A stretch of DNA of 64,000 bases, taken from the NCBI RefSeq assembly GCF_020536995.1, contig NC_068357.1, positions 69,574,730-69,638,729 of the forward strand, written 5' to 3'. The notes beneath the pieces were generated by a model that was not told the DNA's origin, ran no database searches, and saw nothing but the letters and a program-made list of their open reading frames with translations. This document shows, piece after piece, positions 46,600 to 59,280 of this stretch. The DNA is from Dreissena polymorpha. Its lineage: Eukaryota; Mollusca; Bivalvia; Myida; Dreissenidae. Numbering within the stretch: position 1 is the first letter of the stretch; the number at the start of each line of letters is the position of its first letter. The position numbers were made by a program, and so were the translations under genes.

Positions 46600-48090
46600 C
46601 TCGGTCACTTAATCTTTAGGGGAAGATATAATGGTTTCTCGAAAAAAGTTGATATCACGGTATTGCTTTCACCACGAGGAAACAAACACTACCGAAATAG
46701 TGTAGTGTCATGAACACGGGAAAATTTTGTTACTAACTAACCACACATGTTTACCGTACTCGGTCAGCCCGTTTGGAAATCGTTCTTTAAAGACTGATTT
46801 GACTGCTGAAATGTGCCATATTGCTATAAATAACACAGGTTGACTTCAATTTTCAGTCATACGCAAATGGGTCGTATGCCGTATGCGGCCAGCGTTGCTT
46901 TAGACCAGCCTGCGCATTTCCCAGTCTGGTCAGGCAATACCCTATCCAAACACAAGACGATCAATTCCTTTGTGATTTAATAGCGTACAACGCAGCTCCT
47001 GACCGGACTGTTCAATTGAGCCGAAATGTGCTTTATTTCATAACTAATTGACTCAAAGCCTGAGCTTTGTAAATATGGAACTAAGGCCACTCCAAATTGA
47101 TCTGTTGAAAAAAAGTTGAAGAGGCGAGCGAGAAAAAAAAATAGATCTATAATTTTTTTTTGAAAACAGGACAATTCTCCAGCGAGCGAAGAGCGAAGAA
47201 TAAAAAAAAGAATCACATTTCGATATAAAAAAAAATTGCATTATCAAGAGATACAGGTTTATACAGCTATATTTTACATTCAAATTAATTCTTATACAAA
47301 GAATATATATCTAAAGTTGCACTTAAGGTTTCTCTATTGAGTTACCTGAGTGCGCACTTAATGCGGCTTCCATCTCTGTGCGGAGATGTAGTGTCTGCGT
47401 GCTTTCCCCAATACCGTCGTCGTCGGCTGCTGCGTGCTGAGTGCAGCGGAATTTTTTTTTAAATAACGAGGACCAGCACGGGGGGGGGGGGGGTCTCGCG
47501 GAACCCGGATACTGTTAGCCCGAATTTTTGGTTTTCAAAAAGGGGGATTTAGATTTTTCCATATCGTTACATTCTGGTTACAGATGTTCGTTTTTATTTA
47601 ATTTTTTTAGAAATCGTACCTTTCCGTCATTGATTCAGATAGCGTGCCCTTAGGATTAAATTGTTTCTATGTTGTTAAGTCGCGGTTGTTAACGAGGCAT
47701 GTGGCTGATATATTTCATGGGTTGGGTGTAAGTTATATTTTGTACCGTAATCCCTTCCGTCGTTGTATTAAGAGAGTGTTGTTGTTGTTATACTGGGTTA
47801 AAATGTGTATCCTGTCAGACCTTGCCCGTCCGTGGCGTCGTCACAGGGCACAGACCAGGGGGCCCTATTGACAGTACAGATGTGACCCGTTGACTATGCC
47901 CTGCGACGGGGTAACTATAGGTCGGTTTTCATATCCGTGCCATGCTCGGGCCGTGATAGTACCGTAGGCTCCCTCTGAGCGGGCACGGGCGAGTGGCCCC
48001 ATTGACAGTACAGAAGTGACCCGTCATCCGTGCCCGCCCAGGGGATCCCTTCATGGCTATAGTCCACGGACAATCTGTAACCTGTTATTC
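46600..48090. other. Repeat-derived sequence without a gene
   Basis: Contains a fragment of a bivalve dispersed repeat with CAGCCTGCGCATTTCCCAGT (near 46902) and AGTCTGGTCAGGC. A second motif CCACTCCAAATTGATC sits at 47087. A 14-G run lies at 47480-47493. At 47840-48050 there are two direct copies of a GC-richer unit of about 50 bp, with CATTGACAGTACAGAAGTGA and CGTGCCCG cores. No coding gene is supported. Confidence 0.6.
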
Positions 48091-48096
48091 TCTATA

Positions 48097-48332
48097 TATC
48101 AGTACGAGATTTGTGGAAAATGCTTTTTTGGGGAAACAAACTGTAAACCTTCATAAGCAGACTCAACAGATTTCAAATGTCAGTACTGTGGAGAAGTTTT
48201 AACCAACGAAAAGTTTTTCTCTGTGATGTGAATGGCAACACCAAAGAAAACAATTTTGTGACACTTGCGGTACAAAATTTTACAAAAGCGATTCCAAAAG
48301 GACTCATTGAAAGCGTCACACTTGTGGCAGAG
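48097..48332 (+). pseudogene. Decayed C2H2 zinc-finger fragment
   Basis: One frame reads YQYEICGKCFFGETNCKPS, a stop, then DFKCQYCGEVLTNEKFFSV and a stop. After a one-base shift it continues QFCDTCGTKFYKSDSKRTH and KRHTCG. The CxxC spacing, the F after each pair and the Lys/His tails are those of successive C2H2 fingers. Some zinc ligands are missing and at least three breaks are present. It probably bound DNA when whole. It ends just before dispersed repeat X at 48340. Confidence 0.45.
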
Positions 48333-48339
48333 TAGCAGT

Positions 48340-49440
48340 AACAAGAAATATCTTTAAAAAAGATACACGGCGTTGATTGTGGTTTGAGTTTGTGAAAGGT
48401 TAAGAGTTCAAAAAATGAGACCAAGGATAGCGAATGTCTTTTTCTGTGCAGTTCTTAGCTGGATCACACGCAATACGGGATGTTACGCGGAGTTTTCGCG
48501 GCTTATTTTACATATTGCTGGTCATAAACCTATAGACACAAAACAGAAAACCAAATGAAGAATTGAAGTGAAATTTAAACATATGAGTCCACCGGCCACA
48601 CGCGAAGTATCCGTACATATTTTAAATATTTATACGAGCGTTCTTCGAACAAACCTGTTTTAGTGGTTTGTCGGGCATTGCTTTTTGATTCGATTATTAA
48701 CAGTATTAATCATCGCGCTCATGCTTTATACATTAGGCAATATGGTGGAATAATTCTTGTTAAATTAATTAAAAATAATATTTATTATGGTATTGTTGAA
48801 AACACATAAAGAATCTATTATTGACATACCATAATTATATCGCTGAATATCTTCATTTAACATCTTTTGTGGTCTAAAGAAAATCTCAGTTCACCTAGTT
48901 CACGGATAGGGTCTATATTATATAACAAACTGGCCACGAACTCAGGTCAGCACATGAGCGTCTTCGGACGCAGCGATGACCTGTAAATTAAACCTGATAA
49001 CTCACGGGTTGAAATGCAATGTATAAAAGTGAGGCCACGCTTCCACTGCTTTTTATACTTTTACATGTTAACATGTTGATAGGAATATGAAAGTCAGTAC
49101 TAAAATGAGAACATAGCCTTTAAGTAAAAACGCTGTTGCCTCTGAAAATAAAAGGTGGACGCACAAACTGTATTGATGTCGAGATTGAGTGTAAAATTGT
49201 TCTATCTATTAAGCCTTTTCGTGAGAGATAAAATTGTTTCATGCTGCACACGCAGTAAAACAGTGTTACAAAGACGCGGACATGTTTCCAATGTTCTGGT
49301 GGTATGCTCATATCAGCCTATGGGATAACTGAACTGTATTCATTCTGAACTAGCCGCGGGAAATTTTATTTGAATTTTATTGGACAGTTACAAAGGTCAG
49401 GTAAGGTGAAAAGCTGGCGTATACAGCTAACGCCGAAAAA
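48340..49440 (-). mobile_element. Dispersed repeat X, copy 2 (inverted)
   Basis: Starts AACAAGAAATATCTTT at 48341 and ends GCTAACGCCGAAAAA at 49440. Colinear, in inverse, with 32581-33672 and of nearly equal length. No conserved open frame. Confidence 0.65.
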
Positions 49441-50030
49441 GTTCAGAGCTCGGTTTCGGTTTAACTTTTGCCCCATGTTTTTTTTTTATTTAACAGCCCA
49501 ACTTTGAAGACACTAGATCAATTTATATTAGAAAGTTTCGGATATTTTTCAATTTTAATAATGTCGAGAAATTCCGAAAGCACAAAAACAAATTCTTACA
49601 AATATCACAACATAAATGTGTAGTCTTTGGTCAAGGCACAACCCGTATTTTCATATGGCCTAGTATGCATAAAATGAAGAAATACACATGCAAAGTGTTT
49701 AGATATGTTTCTATGGTGATTTTGATTGTCACGATAATGATTGGCAAAATGATCATATATAAGACATTCATTTCGAATGGATATTGATTTTTCCCAGGAA
49801 AATGTGTACACTCAAAAGCACTCCTGACACAATAAGCTCATATTTATAATTTCACAAAAGCGGCTCAAAATATGGACTCGAAATTTCTTACATCAGTGTT
49901 GAAGTATATTGTTGCATTTAATTCACCCAACTCTGATGCATTGGCACTTCTGGACCAAGTGTGGTTTCCGTGTGCTACACGTGGAGATGGAATTTTATAA
50001 ACGAGTTTTATTTTTGTAATAATTATTTTT
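49440..50030. other. No feature recognised
   Basis: AT-rich. Small open frames only, with no motif. Confidence 0.6.
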
Positions 50031-50480
50031 AGCTCACCTTTGCGCAAGGTGCTCAAGGTCATCTATTGCGATCACGTTATGTCCGACACCCATTGTCGTG
50101 CTGTGTGCAGTAGGCTTTCGTCTACTTTATGCAAGTTACCACTCTAGGGTCGACATTTATCATCCAATCTTGACGAAACTTGGTCAAAATGTTTATGTAG
50201 ATGATATATGACTCGATGTTGTTTAAAGGTGGTCAGAACGTAATATCTTGACAAAATATGGGCAGTTTGAATCAGGATCTACCGCGTTCAAAAACATAGG
50301 TCGCAGGTGCTATCTTAGAAAAAGTTTGTTACCACACTAAATGCCACATTTATGACTCAATCTTTATGAAACATGATAAGAAATTTTATCTTGACAATAT
50401 TTAGTACAAGTTGACCTGCCTTTCAGCAGAGTCATTCTCCCGTTTGTACTTACAACATTCAGGTTAATCCTTATCTCTAC
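50030..50480. repeat. Dispersed bivalve repeat with TAGCTCACCTT opening
   Basis: Two diverged internal units around CACATTTATGAYYCAATCTT-like text followed by GAAACTTGGTCA or GAAACATGATAA. This is a common non-coding repeat in bivalve DNA. Confidence 0.55.
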
Positions 50481-51492
50481 ATCTTCATCGCAAAATGGTT
50501 AAGATAAGTCAATATCTTGCAAGAAAACAGATATCAACAATATTGATATATTTCATTTGATATAAAATCCTTCTCACCTTATACCAATTAATGCATACAA
50601 TTGGGCAACGCATGCATGACAATTTTTGTTTCAAAGATCGTAGTGTGCAATAATTATTATATTACTGCGATTTGCTGTTTGCATATTTTGCAATTCAATA
50701 CATAAATAACATATATGTTGATTTTACAAAAATCGATTTTTGCGCCTCTAAAAAACTATAATTTGCATCCGGACCCAAATAGTGATAGGATTATAATAGG
50801 GTCTTATTAGCAGTAAAAACGACAGCTAAGCGTTAAACTACGGTATCTGTGCTTAACATTTTAGAAAGATACAACAGTCTACTCGTTACCCTCAACATGT
50901 TTGAACATATCATGGGGCGCCCATGTAATTAAATCAAACAGTTAAAAATCTTGTAAAGATATACTATTTTTGTTCTGACCTTCATAAACAAATTGGTCCA
51001 TCAAACACAATTTCAACATGTAAAATTGCAGATGCATTTATTAATTTATAAATAGCATGTGCTAAAATGACAATATACAGACATTCTATTGACATTACAA
51101 AGTTGTATATACATATAATTTTCTATGTAAGAAAACACATCATAAACTAGGAACTTTCTGACAGAATAAATAGCACAGGTCGTGACTATACAAAGACACA
51201 ATGAGTAAAACTAAAATAAGTTAACCTAATTTGAGGCCACATAACTTGGCAACTATTTCCGATCTATTGAAACATCAAATACTTTCTGTTATTTACATAC
51301 AACAAGCGTTTTTTCCGAAAACAAAACAAAAAAACACCTAATTCTAATTGCTGGAAAAAGATTAACAAGTTCATGTAAAATACTAGTAGTAGCTTAACTT
51401 CAAAATTAGATACAATATTTATATTGTAAAATATTCTACCCAGTTCAGTCGAACAAACCATCTAGGAAGCATTTGTAGCAAATATATAAGCC
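50480..51492. other. No feature recognised
   Basis: AT-rich non-coding DNA. It could be far downstream of the DAAM gene. Confidence 0.6.
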
Positions 51493-51721
51493 AAGCTCTG
51501 GAAAAAAGGGGCTTAATGGATATGCGTAAATGTCCAAAATTAGCCTGTGCAATATCACAGGCCAAACAGGGATCAGACACTTTCTGCTCACTTTCCACTT
51601 TTATAGTATTTTTCTTTTAAGGAAGTATCTTAAAGAAAATCTAGTAAAGGAAAAAGTGTAATCCCTGATCAGCCGGTGTTGACTGTACAGCATGCATTAA
51701 ACCCGGTTTTTCCAGAGTGAG
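51493..51721. mobile_element. Palindromic MITE-like element, copy 8 (diverged)
   Basis: Diverged copy with a decayed second arm. It lies head-to-tail with copy 9, about 15 bp apart. Confidence 0.75.
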
Positions 51722-51737
51722 GCTCCATTATATGACT

Positions 51738-51967
51738 CGCGTTCTGAGAAAACTGGGCATAATGCATGTGCATAAAGTGTTGTCCCAGATTAGCCTGTGC
51801 AGTCCACACAGGCAAATCAGGGACAACTCTTTCTGCCTAAATTGGATAAATGAAAAATGTCATACAAGAGGAAAGTGTTGTCCCTGATTAGCCTGTGTGG
51901 ATTACACAGGCTAATCTGGGATGACACTTTCCGCACATGCATTAAACCCCGTTTTCCCAGAGTGAGG
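51738..51967. mobile_element. Palindromic MITE-like element, copy 9
   Basis: Well-kept arms (CAGATTAGCCTGTGCAGTCC and its inverse). Both copies 8 and 9 are followed by GAGTGAGGCTCCATTATAT, so a short flanking stretch is repeated too. Confidence 0.85.
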
Positions 51968-54678
51968 CTCCATTATATTAGTTGTAAAAAGATTATGAAC
52001 TGAATAGGACAATCAGTGTTGAAGATGTTTACATTCTTGCCAGTACTGAGATACATGATCAGGATATATTATCTTTGTTAAATAATTATTTATTATTATA
52101 CATTCAATGCATAGTTGATTAAATATTACATGGAAGTACAAATGATAAGCATGATTGAATAAAAAGTAAAAGCGTGGTTTTTAGACAGTCTTACCATTAA
52201 ATGTAGGCATGACACATGACATACGTAAGTGACATACGTAAGTGACATGATGTTAGTTTATAGACAAATGGGAGTACATTTAGACATGTTTGCTGAAACT
52301 TAGTTATATAACATGAGGGTCAGTTGATACCCGAGCAATACTTCAAACATCACATAATAGAAAACATTACACCAAATGAAACGGAAAATTATTGTTAATT
52401 TAGACATAAAGATGCCAAGTACATGCAATTATTGGCTCAATCGTATATTTACATAGACAGATCGGAAAACAGTGAAAAGTCTACAAAATATTATATAGCA
52501 TGGAATGTTCAGAATCGGAAAAAGAGGGAAGTCAAAATAGTTCATGTCAAATCTTAAAAAGGCAATGTTTTACATAATTTTACAATGAGTGTAGGTAGTA
52601 AGCAGACAACTAGTTTATTGACAAACAACTGTCTCTTAAATATTTGAAAAAAGGAATTTGATTTTCATATTTATATAAGTAAATAAATAATACTATTTAT
52701 GCCAATTACAAAATGAAGTTAATGCCAATGTTAATATTATTATTCTATATACATGAAAACATTATAAGTCAAAACATGTTACTTAGAATTGGTTGGTGCA
52801 ATTACATGCACTCAGACTAAAAAGTTAAATGTTACAGGCTAAAATAGGTTATACATAATTTCAGACAGAGTACTATCTATAACGATAGCTTCCCTTGAAC
52901 ATACAATATGCTATATAGATGACAATGTAGTAATTCTCAGGTAATATATAGATACTTATTAACAGACACACAAGGCTGTTGAGAGAATATATTTGATATT
53001 TATCATTTAAAAAAACATTGCAATAATTCAAAACAAGCTAGGAAAACGGAATATATTCGCGCAAGAAATTATTTAAAGAGAGATGATCAGTTTAGATTGT
53101 TTTACATGCACTTTTAAAATATTGTTTGTGTCATTTTTTTCATATTGTTAATGCTTATTACAATCATTTTAAATACTAAAATATCACACATACATAAGAA
53201 ACTACATACTATTAACACTTGAATGTGATTTAAGGGTACTTAAAATATTTATAAACATAATTAAAAAATAAATTGTAAACATTGTATAATCATACAATTA
53301 ACAAGGTTGTAACATAAGTGCTTTTCTCTTCCCGGATACATATTGTATTTCAATATTTTATTAAAGTAAGAGCCTGTTTATAAAATTAAGCATTCTGAAT
53401 GAAATTTCTAAATTTAAGTAAATGTCGGCAATAAAAAAATCTTTCTATCGGAACAATAAGTATATATAATAATATTATGTCCCAATTATTTAAACTAGGT
53501 ATACACTCAACAACAAAAACAAACATGTATATTTCAACCATTGTTACAACAAAACTAATTAAACTTCATGAAAAATTACAAAAGTCAAATTAAACACATA
53601 CTTTTATTGTATGATATACAAAATTTATAAAATAGTGATTTTATACACTCAAGTAAAACATATAAATGGCATATATTAATATTTACTGCTTTTCCTTTAC
53701 AATATATATCTGTTTTTACTACGAGGATCAGCAATTATAATACATAATTATGTTGCTAATGAAGTCATGATATATAGACATAATAAATAATATACAATCA
53801 CACAAAGACAAGAGTTTGTTGGTCTGTTTCAATAATACAACCCATTCTAAATGTACATATTGCACATGGAAATTTAAAACAATATAAACAACAAAACAAT
53901 CAACAAAACAAATACAATATCTGATCAATATTATTTAACTTGTCCATGCACAATTGTTTGCATCAACCACATTTTATATACAAAACAATGAAAAGACAAC
54001 AATAATGAATAACATAATGGGTGAATTGGGGAGAAAATTTTGCTAAGATGGAAAACAATTTTCCGATTCATGCACAAATATTGGACAGAGCTTGAAATTA
54101 TAAAGAATCATTCATAAACATAACTAAGACATATTGTTTGAAAGTTTTATTTTTAAAAAAAATGCAAGTCAGAAAAATGAATTTAGATTCAACCTTTTGA
54201 GATTGCAGTTCCGAAAAAAAGTGCGTGAATTTTCTTGTAAACAATAATTTCAAACCATGTATGATTTTTACTATGACATGATGATTATATTATCATATAC
54301 ATGTATTTCCATTGAATGCAATTAATAAACATTAACCATGTGAATTTTAAATTAATTTGCATATTACACAAAAGCCAGGAATGTACACATATTTAAGTTT
54401 AATTTGAGAACCACAATCTGTTGTTTTTTTTTAATGGACCAATGTTTTTAAAGTTGACATATTTTCATTGCACATGCAGATTGCTAAAAGCTTGATTGAC
54501 AAAAATGTGCTAAAATTATCTAAACATGACATGCCTTATAATGTGCTTATAAATATATCATATACATTAATATAGTACTGCATTCTCACAGCCATATTTT
54601 GAACACTTCAAACATTTGCAGCACTCCTAAGAATAAATTACTTTTAATAGAAAAAAACAAGAGATTGCCGAGCAATAT
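51967..54678. other. AT-rich non-coding stretch
   Basis: Over 2.7 kb without a supportable gene or repeat. The DAAM terminal exon (minus strand) lies on the right, so part may be its long 3'UTR. Many TTTATT sequences (AATAAA on the minus strand) are present but none can be chosen. Confidence 0.5.
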
Positions 54679-54953
54679 TGTCCCCTACCGGTGAAACTCC
54701 ACCATTGTCAGTAAAAAAAATAATCTTTATTTTTTTTAATATATTTGTTGCCATAGCAACCAGAATCCTTGATGTAGGAACAAAATGAAATGGCGTGCAT
54801 AATGTCCATATTGCCATCTACCAATGTTTCAAGTTTCATGAAAAAATATGAAGAACTTTTAAAGTTATCGCAGGATCCAGAAAAGTGTGACGGACTGACA
54901 GACAGACAGACCGAGCGCAAACCACAAGTCCCCAGTTTCACCAGTAGGGGACA
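54679..54953. mobile_element. Dispersed element with 20-bp inverted ends
   Basis: TGTCCCCTACCGGTGAAACT at 54679-54698 pairs with the inverse at 54934-54953 with one mismatch. A 5' AACAAGAGATTGCCGAGCAA leader precedes it (54658). It contains a GACAGACAGACAGACCGAGC run. A familiar bivalve repeat, non-coding. Confidence 0.65.
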
Positions 54954-54959
54954 AAAACA

Positions 54960-55514
54960 CAAAGAAAAACATAAACTATGAAGTCTTCCCTAAAACATGG
55001 GAGAAACAGGAATAAACAGCAACAAAACAAACAACAACCTTTGATAAAAATAATCTCATGGAATCTGTAAAAAAATGTACTCATTATATGCATACTATAA
55101 TTAAATTACACACTCTTTCAACATGTTCTAATGGTATAGCCTATATATAAATAATTAAGAATTAACATCATTAATAATTAGGTAAATGAGTTCAATAATT
55201 GTTTATTTACAAAAAACTCATTAATCTCTATTGGTCAACACTTTAAATTTATTGGACAAGGTCCATGCTTTTATTTGTTTCAAAATGCTGTTAAAACTTA
55301 AACAGCATACACATTAACCAATATCATTGTATTTATGTCCTATAATTTCAGTATCAACCATAAACGAATGACATTTGTTAAACATTATCCAAACACTAAA
55401 AAATATGCTCATCAATTTCTACTTTATAAATTTTGAGTCTGAAACTGTCATATCTGAAATAAACATGTTCAGCAGGTACCACAGTTTTGTACACATTGTT
55501 TAAAATTGAGTCAC
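54960..55514. other. No feature recognised
   Basis: AT-rich, small frames only. Confidence 0.6.
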
Positions 55515-55745
55515 ACGTTTTTAAAACAGGGATTAATTCAAGTGTTGTCTCAGATATGCCTGTGAAGTCCACACAGGCTTATCAGGGCAACACTTTCCAC
55601 TGTATGGTATTTTTCCTTTAAAGGAAGCCTTATCTTAGAGCAAATCTAGTTTAGGTGGAAAGTGTTGTCCCTGTTGGCCTGTGTGGACTGCACAGGCTAA
55701 TCTGGTGTGACCTTTCACACCTGCATTAAGTCTCAATTTTGCAGG
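55515..55745. mobile_element. Palindromic MITE-like element, copy 10 (old)
   Basis: Diverged arms (CTGTGAAGTCCACACAGGCT, and later GGCCTGTGTGGACTGCACAG). The ends are poorly kept. Confidence 0.7.
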
Positions 55746-56435
55746 ACAAAGCTCAATTATTCTCTAATGGATTTGAATGAAGCAGCAACACAAGGTAGAC
55801 AACTAGACTTTCTACACCTGAAATATGTCTTTTTGGCACTCAATTTGATAACAATAACTTGCAACTTATATAATGACATGATTCATTCAGCCATAGAAGG
55901 TCTAAAACAATAGAGATTTTAAAACCTCATATTCATGTTCTTACCCATGTTCTTACTCTTGCTAAATTTGCAGACAGGAAAATATTTTACTATTATTTAA
56001 CATTATGTCAGTTGTCTTTAATATTTCCTTTCATGTTCTATTACTGTTCTTCCTTCTTCCTTCCAAAACTTACACTCCAAAATCTATTCAAATTGCAGAA
56101 AATCATTAATGTATTTGTTTTACATTTGTCTAAAATTCAAAACAGGCCAAACAGCATTTTAAATGTCACAAACAAGTTCAACATTGTTTGTTTAATTATA
56201 GACGTTGGCATTGGCTTAATTGACATATTCCCACCCCCTCAAAATATTTCTTTGTGTCAAGAGAACACCACATTTTGATCATGATAATACAATTTTATTG
56301 CAATCACTTCCTCCCAAAGAATTCCTGACACATCTAGTAACATAATATGAAAACAGGATTGTCAACACTAACATCGTTTCAATTTTGCATGAACTACACA
56401 CTACCATTGCACAGAAAATCCTTCAATAGACTAAT
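55746..56435. other. Presumed DAAM 3'UTR or downstream DNA
   Basis: AT-rich. The open frames at 55707-55913 and 56012-56278 show no domain or conservation evidence. Confidence 0.45.
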
Positions 56436-56439
56436 ACTC

Positions 56440-56862
56440 AAGAGGTATTGACTTTCAGAAATCCTTCCAAGACCTTGTTCAGGTCACTCACTGTGAGTGT
56501 GTTTACTTGGGGAAATCCTAGCAAGCAATCCAAGACATTGTTCAATGCACTCATCGTCAATGTGTTAAATTTCAGAAATTCTTCCAAGACCTTGTTCAAT
56601 TCACTCATTGTCTATTTGTTGACTGTGGAAATCCCGGAAAGCAATCCAAGACATTGTTCAATTCACTAATCGTCAATGTGTTGAATTTCAGAAATCCTTC
56701 CAATACCTTGTTCAATTCACTCATTTCTATTTGTTGAGTTGTGGAAATCCTGGAAAGCAATCCAAGACAGTGTTCAATTCACTCATCGTCATTGTGTTGT
56801 CCTGGCAAGCAGTCTCTCAACTCACTTGGCAGTGTTTTGACTTACGGAAATCCTGCCAGTTG
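56440..56862. repeat. Higher-order minisatellite derived from the DAAM stop-codon region
   Basis: Anchor copies of TTCAATTCACTCAT (or close) start at 56478, 56541, 56595, 56657, 56711 and 56773. Spacing alternates 63/54/62/54/62 bp, giving a dimer of about 116 bp. On the minus strand each anchor reads GAGTGAATTGAA. The end of the DAAM exon reads GAGTGAATTGAGC. So each unit repeats the exon's last two codons (GTG AAT) and stop. The array directly follows the coding end. Confidence 0.8.
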
Positions 56863-56863
56863 C

Positions 56864-56991
56864 TCAATTCACTCGTTCCCTTGACGTATTCACTTGCGCG
56901 GAGATTCGCTTCTTGTTTCTCTTCATTTTGGCCATTTCTTCACCGAATATGTCGCCTGTTCTCAAAGCCGAGACAAGGTCGTCAAACTCAC
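56864..56991 (-). CDS. DAAM: Last coding exon of a DAAM-type formin
   Basis: Minus-strand exon: acceptor ATTTCTCAG at 57000-56992, then 128 nt ending in TGA at 56864-56866. Encoded: EFDDLVSALRTGDIFGEEMA, then KMKRNKKRISAQVNTSRERV and N-stop. This matches the conserved C-terminus of DAAM (Dishevelled-associated activator of morphogenesis), whose DDLVSALR segment followed by KRNRKR is the diaphanous autoregulatory region. That region binds the N-terminal inhibitory domain to keep the formin closed. DAAM nucleates actin filaments in the cytoplasm downstream of Wnt/planar polarity signals. No upstream exon was recognised before 64000, so the preceding intron would exceed 7 kb. The exon looks intact. 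Confidence 0.88.
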
Positions 56992-57022
56992 CTGAGAAAT
57001 ATATAATAAATATAAATGGGCG

Positions 57023-57258
57023 GTGCTCAGTGAAAAAGGGTTAATGCATGTGCGTAAAGGTGTAGTACACACAGGCTAATCAGGGATGACACTTTTGCAT
57101 AAACTAGATTTTTTTTTACGAAGAGTTGTACTTTAAACAAAAAATATCATAGAAGCAGAAAGTGTCATCCCTGATTAGCCTGATCGGACTGCACAGGCTA
57201 ATCTGGAACGACACTTAACGCACATGAATTAAACCCCCTTTTCATGGAGCGAGGCTCA
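57023..57258. mobile_element. Palindromic MITE-like element, copy 11
   Basis: In the presumed last intron of DAAM, about 30 bp above its acceptor. Arms well kept apart from a short deletion in the first. Confidence 0.85.
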
Positions 57259-58040
57259 AATACAAAACTGGAGCTCAATTACACTATGGAAATGATAGAT
57301 AAACTTTAAAAACTTTGCTTGCTCCACCTGTCCTTTTGATTTAATTGATTGGGTTATGCAATCATGTGTTTTTATGTACCTCTGAATTATCAACAATAAC
57401 TCTATAATTGCCAGTTCCATTAAGTATCTAATCAATAGTTTATTAGGATAATCCAGGTAAAATTGTTATAAATCAAACTTACATTCCTTAAACTAGGACC
57501 ATACCAAAAAAAGATTCAAGAGTATTTTCAGTAAACCTACAACTTTCTATGCAATTGCATGCAATAATAAAATAAGTTGTAATAGATTCCTGGATGCAGA
57601 CAGTAATAAGATCATGATTATGAAAGAAGTAAAACGGCTATTTTTTCGTTTGCACATATCCAATTTTCAAATCAATGTCATGGCGTAGGAAAAATAAAAA
57701 CAAACCAGAAATGTTTGTAAAACTTGCAGCGAAGTGGTCAATATATGCAATTGTTCTTGATCTCAAAATTCAAATGGGTCTTTTCTAAAGACTACCCAAC
57801 ATACTTATTATGCTCCCTTTGAAGAAGTGGAAGTATGTTGCTTTGCAACTGTCTTTACGTAGGTCTGCAGACCATTTGGTTTCCACACGCTATCTTGATT
57901 TTGAGGTCAAAAGTCAAGGTCAAAGGGGCTCAAAACATTAGTTTCCAAACACATACCATCATACACAACTTTCTGGTATGCTTGTTACCTGGGAGGACAG
58001 GAAGACACCTATTAATTTTGAGGTAAATATGAAATTAGAC
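57258..58040. other. Intronic DNA with a repeat fragment
   Basis: Positions 57810-58020 contain a fragment of a dispersed repeat (CTTTACGTAGGTCTGCAGAC, then TTTTGAGGTCAAAAGTCAAG). Nothing else recognised. Confidence 0.5.
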
Positions 58041-58280
58041 CATGCTATGTGAAAAAGAGGTTTAATGCATGTGCGTTAAGTGTCGTCGCAGATTAACCTG
58101 TGCAGTCCGCACAACACTTTCTGCTTTTATGGTATTTTTTGTTTACAGAAAGTTTCTTCGTTGCAAACATCCAGTTTAGGCAGAAAGTGTTGGCCCCTGA
58201 TCTGCCTGTGCAGACTTCACAGGCTAATCTGGGACAACACTTTAAGCACATGCATTTAACCACTTTTTCACAGAGCATGA
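58041..58280. mobile_element. Palindromic MITE-like element, copy 12
   Basis: First arm shortened. The terminal GCTATGTGAAAAAGAGG and its inverse are clear. Confidence 0.8.
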
Positions 58281-59032
58281 CCCAATTCAGTTCTTAACAA
58301 TATCCTGAGGATGCATTGACCTTTGATGATTCTAATTGGTTTTCAGGTTTCTCAGAAGAAAGGACAATACTTCTATCAACTTTGTTGCCAACAAAATCAA
58401 ATCTTCCCGCCCAATATCAATTGTAGCCATGCTCACAATGGAAGCTTAAAATGTTCTTCACATTTAGTGTAAAAAGTAACAAAGAAATATACCAGCACTT
58501 CTTCCAAGCTAAAAGAACTCGTGGGTACAAATGAGTATAATATCTTTTTATGAAGTCTTTAATGAACTGTTTAACACACACAAAGCAAAGCTATGTACAG
58601 CAAATGAATATTGTGTATTTAGCCCTCTAAGCATATATTTGGCTAACAATTAAAGTTCTTAAGCTATAAATGATTATGAAGAAAGATCCCATGGTTGTAA
58701 ATTTGCAAACTGAAGCTCGTATAAATGTTGCAAAATGAGCACTTATAAATGATAATTAAATACTAATGTAATGCTTTCATTGACAGCTTTTGACAAAGGT
58801 AATGAAGACATGTAGACATGAATTATGTACCATACAGCCAACAACATGTTGTCTGTTTACAATTACCACAGGCTTGAAAATGTAGTAAGAGTCTTTAACA
58901 TAAATGAAACAATCAAATTGTACAAAAATGATGATGTTTTTATAGTATTGCATGAAATAATTAGCTGTTATTTGTGACCATCACGCTTAGATACCCAGCA
59001 AAATGAAAACTGAAAAGGTAACACAAATGAGC
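58280..59032. other. No feature recognised
   Basis: AT-rich presumed intron. No exon with plausible splice sites and formin-like residues was seen. Confidence 0.5.
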
Positions 59033-59280
59033 CTCGCTCTGTGAAAAGGGGATGTAATGCATGTGCGTATAGTGTCGTCCCAGATTAGCCTGTGCGGACT
59101 GCGACAGGGTCAACACCTTCTGTTTCATGATATTTTTCGTTTAAAGAAAGTCTCTTCTTAGCAAAAATCCAGTTTAGGTGGAATGTGTTGTCCCTGATTA
59201 GCCTGTGCAGACTGCATGGGCTAATCTGGGACAACACTTTTAGCACATGCATTAAACTCCCTTTTCACAGAGCACAGCCC
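59033..59280. mobile_element. Palindromic MITE-like element, copy 13
   Basis: Nearly full length. The first inner hairpin is partly lost. Confidence 0.85.

Larger units (their letters stand above)
29425..46600. repeat. Tandem unit 4 of the receptor array
   Basis: The longest unit, expanded by insertions. Order: decayed host gene (29840-34110, with insertions at 31787 and 32581), palindromic element, non-coding module (34430-42600, interrupted by the 5 kb element at 35102 and smaller ones near 40155 and 40713), palindromic element, intact receptor gene, 5' flank, relict exon, and a LINE tail at 46176. Similarity to unit 1 ends near 46600. Confidence 0.85.
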
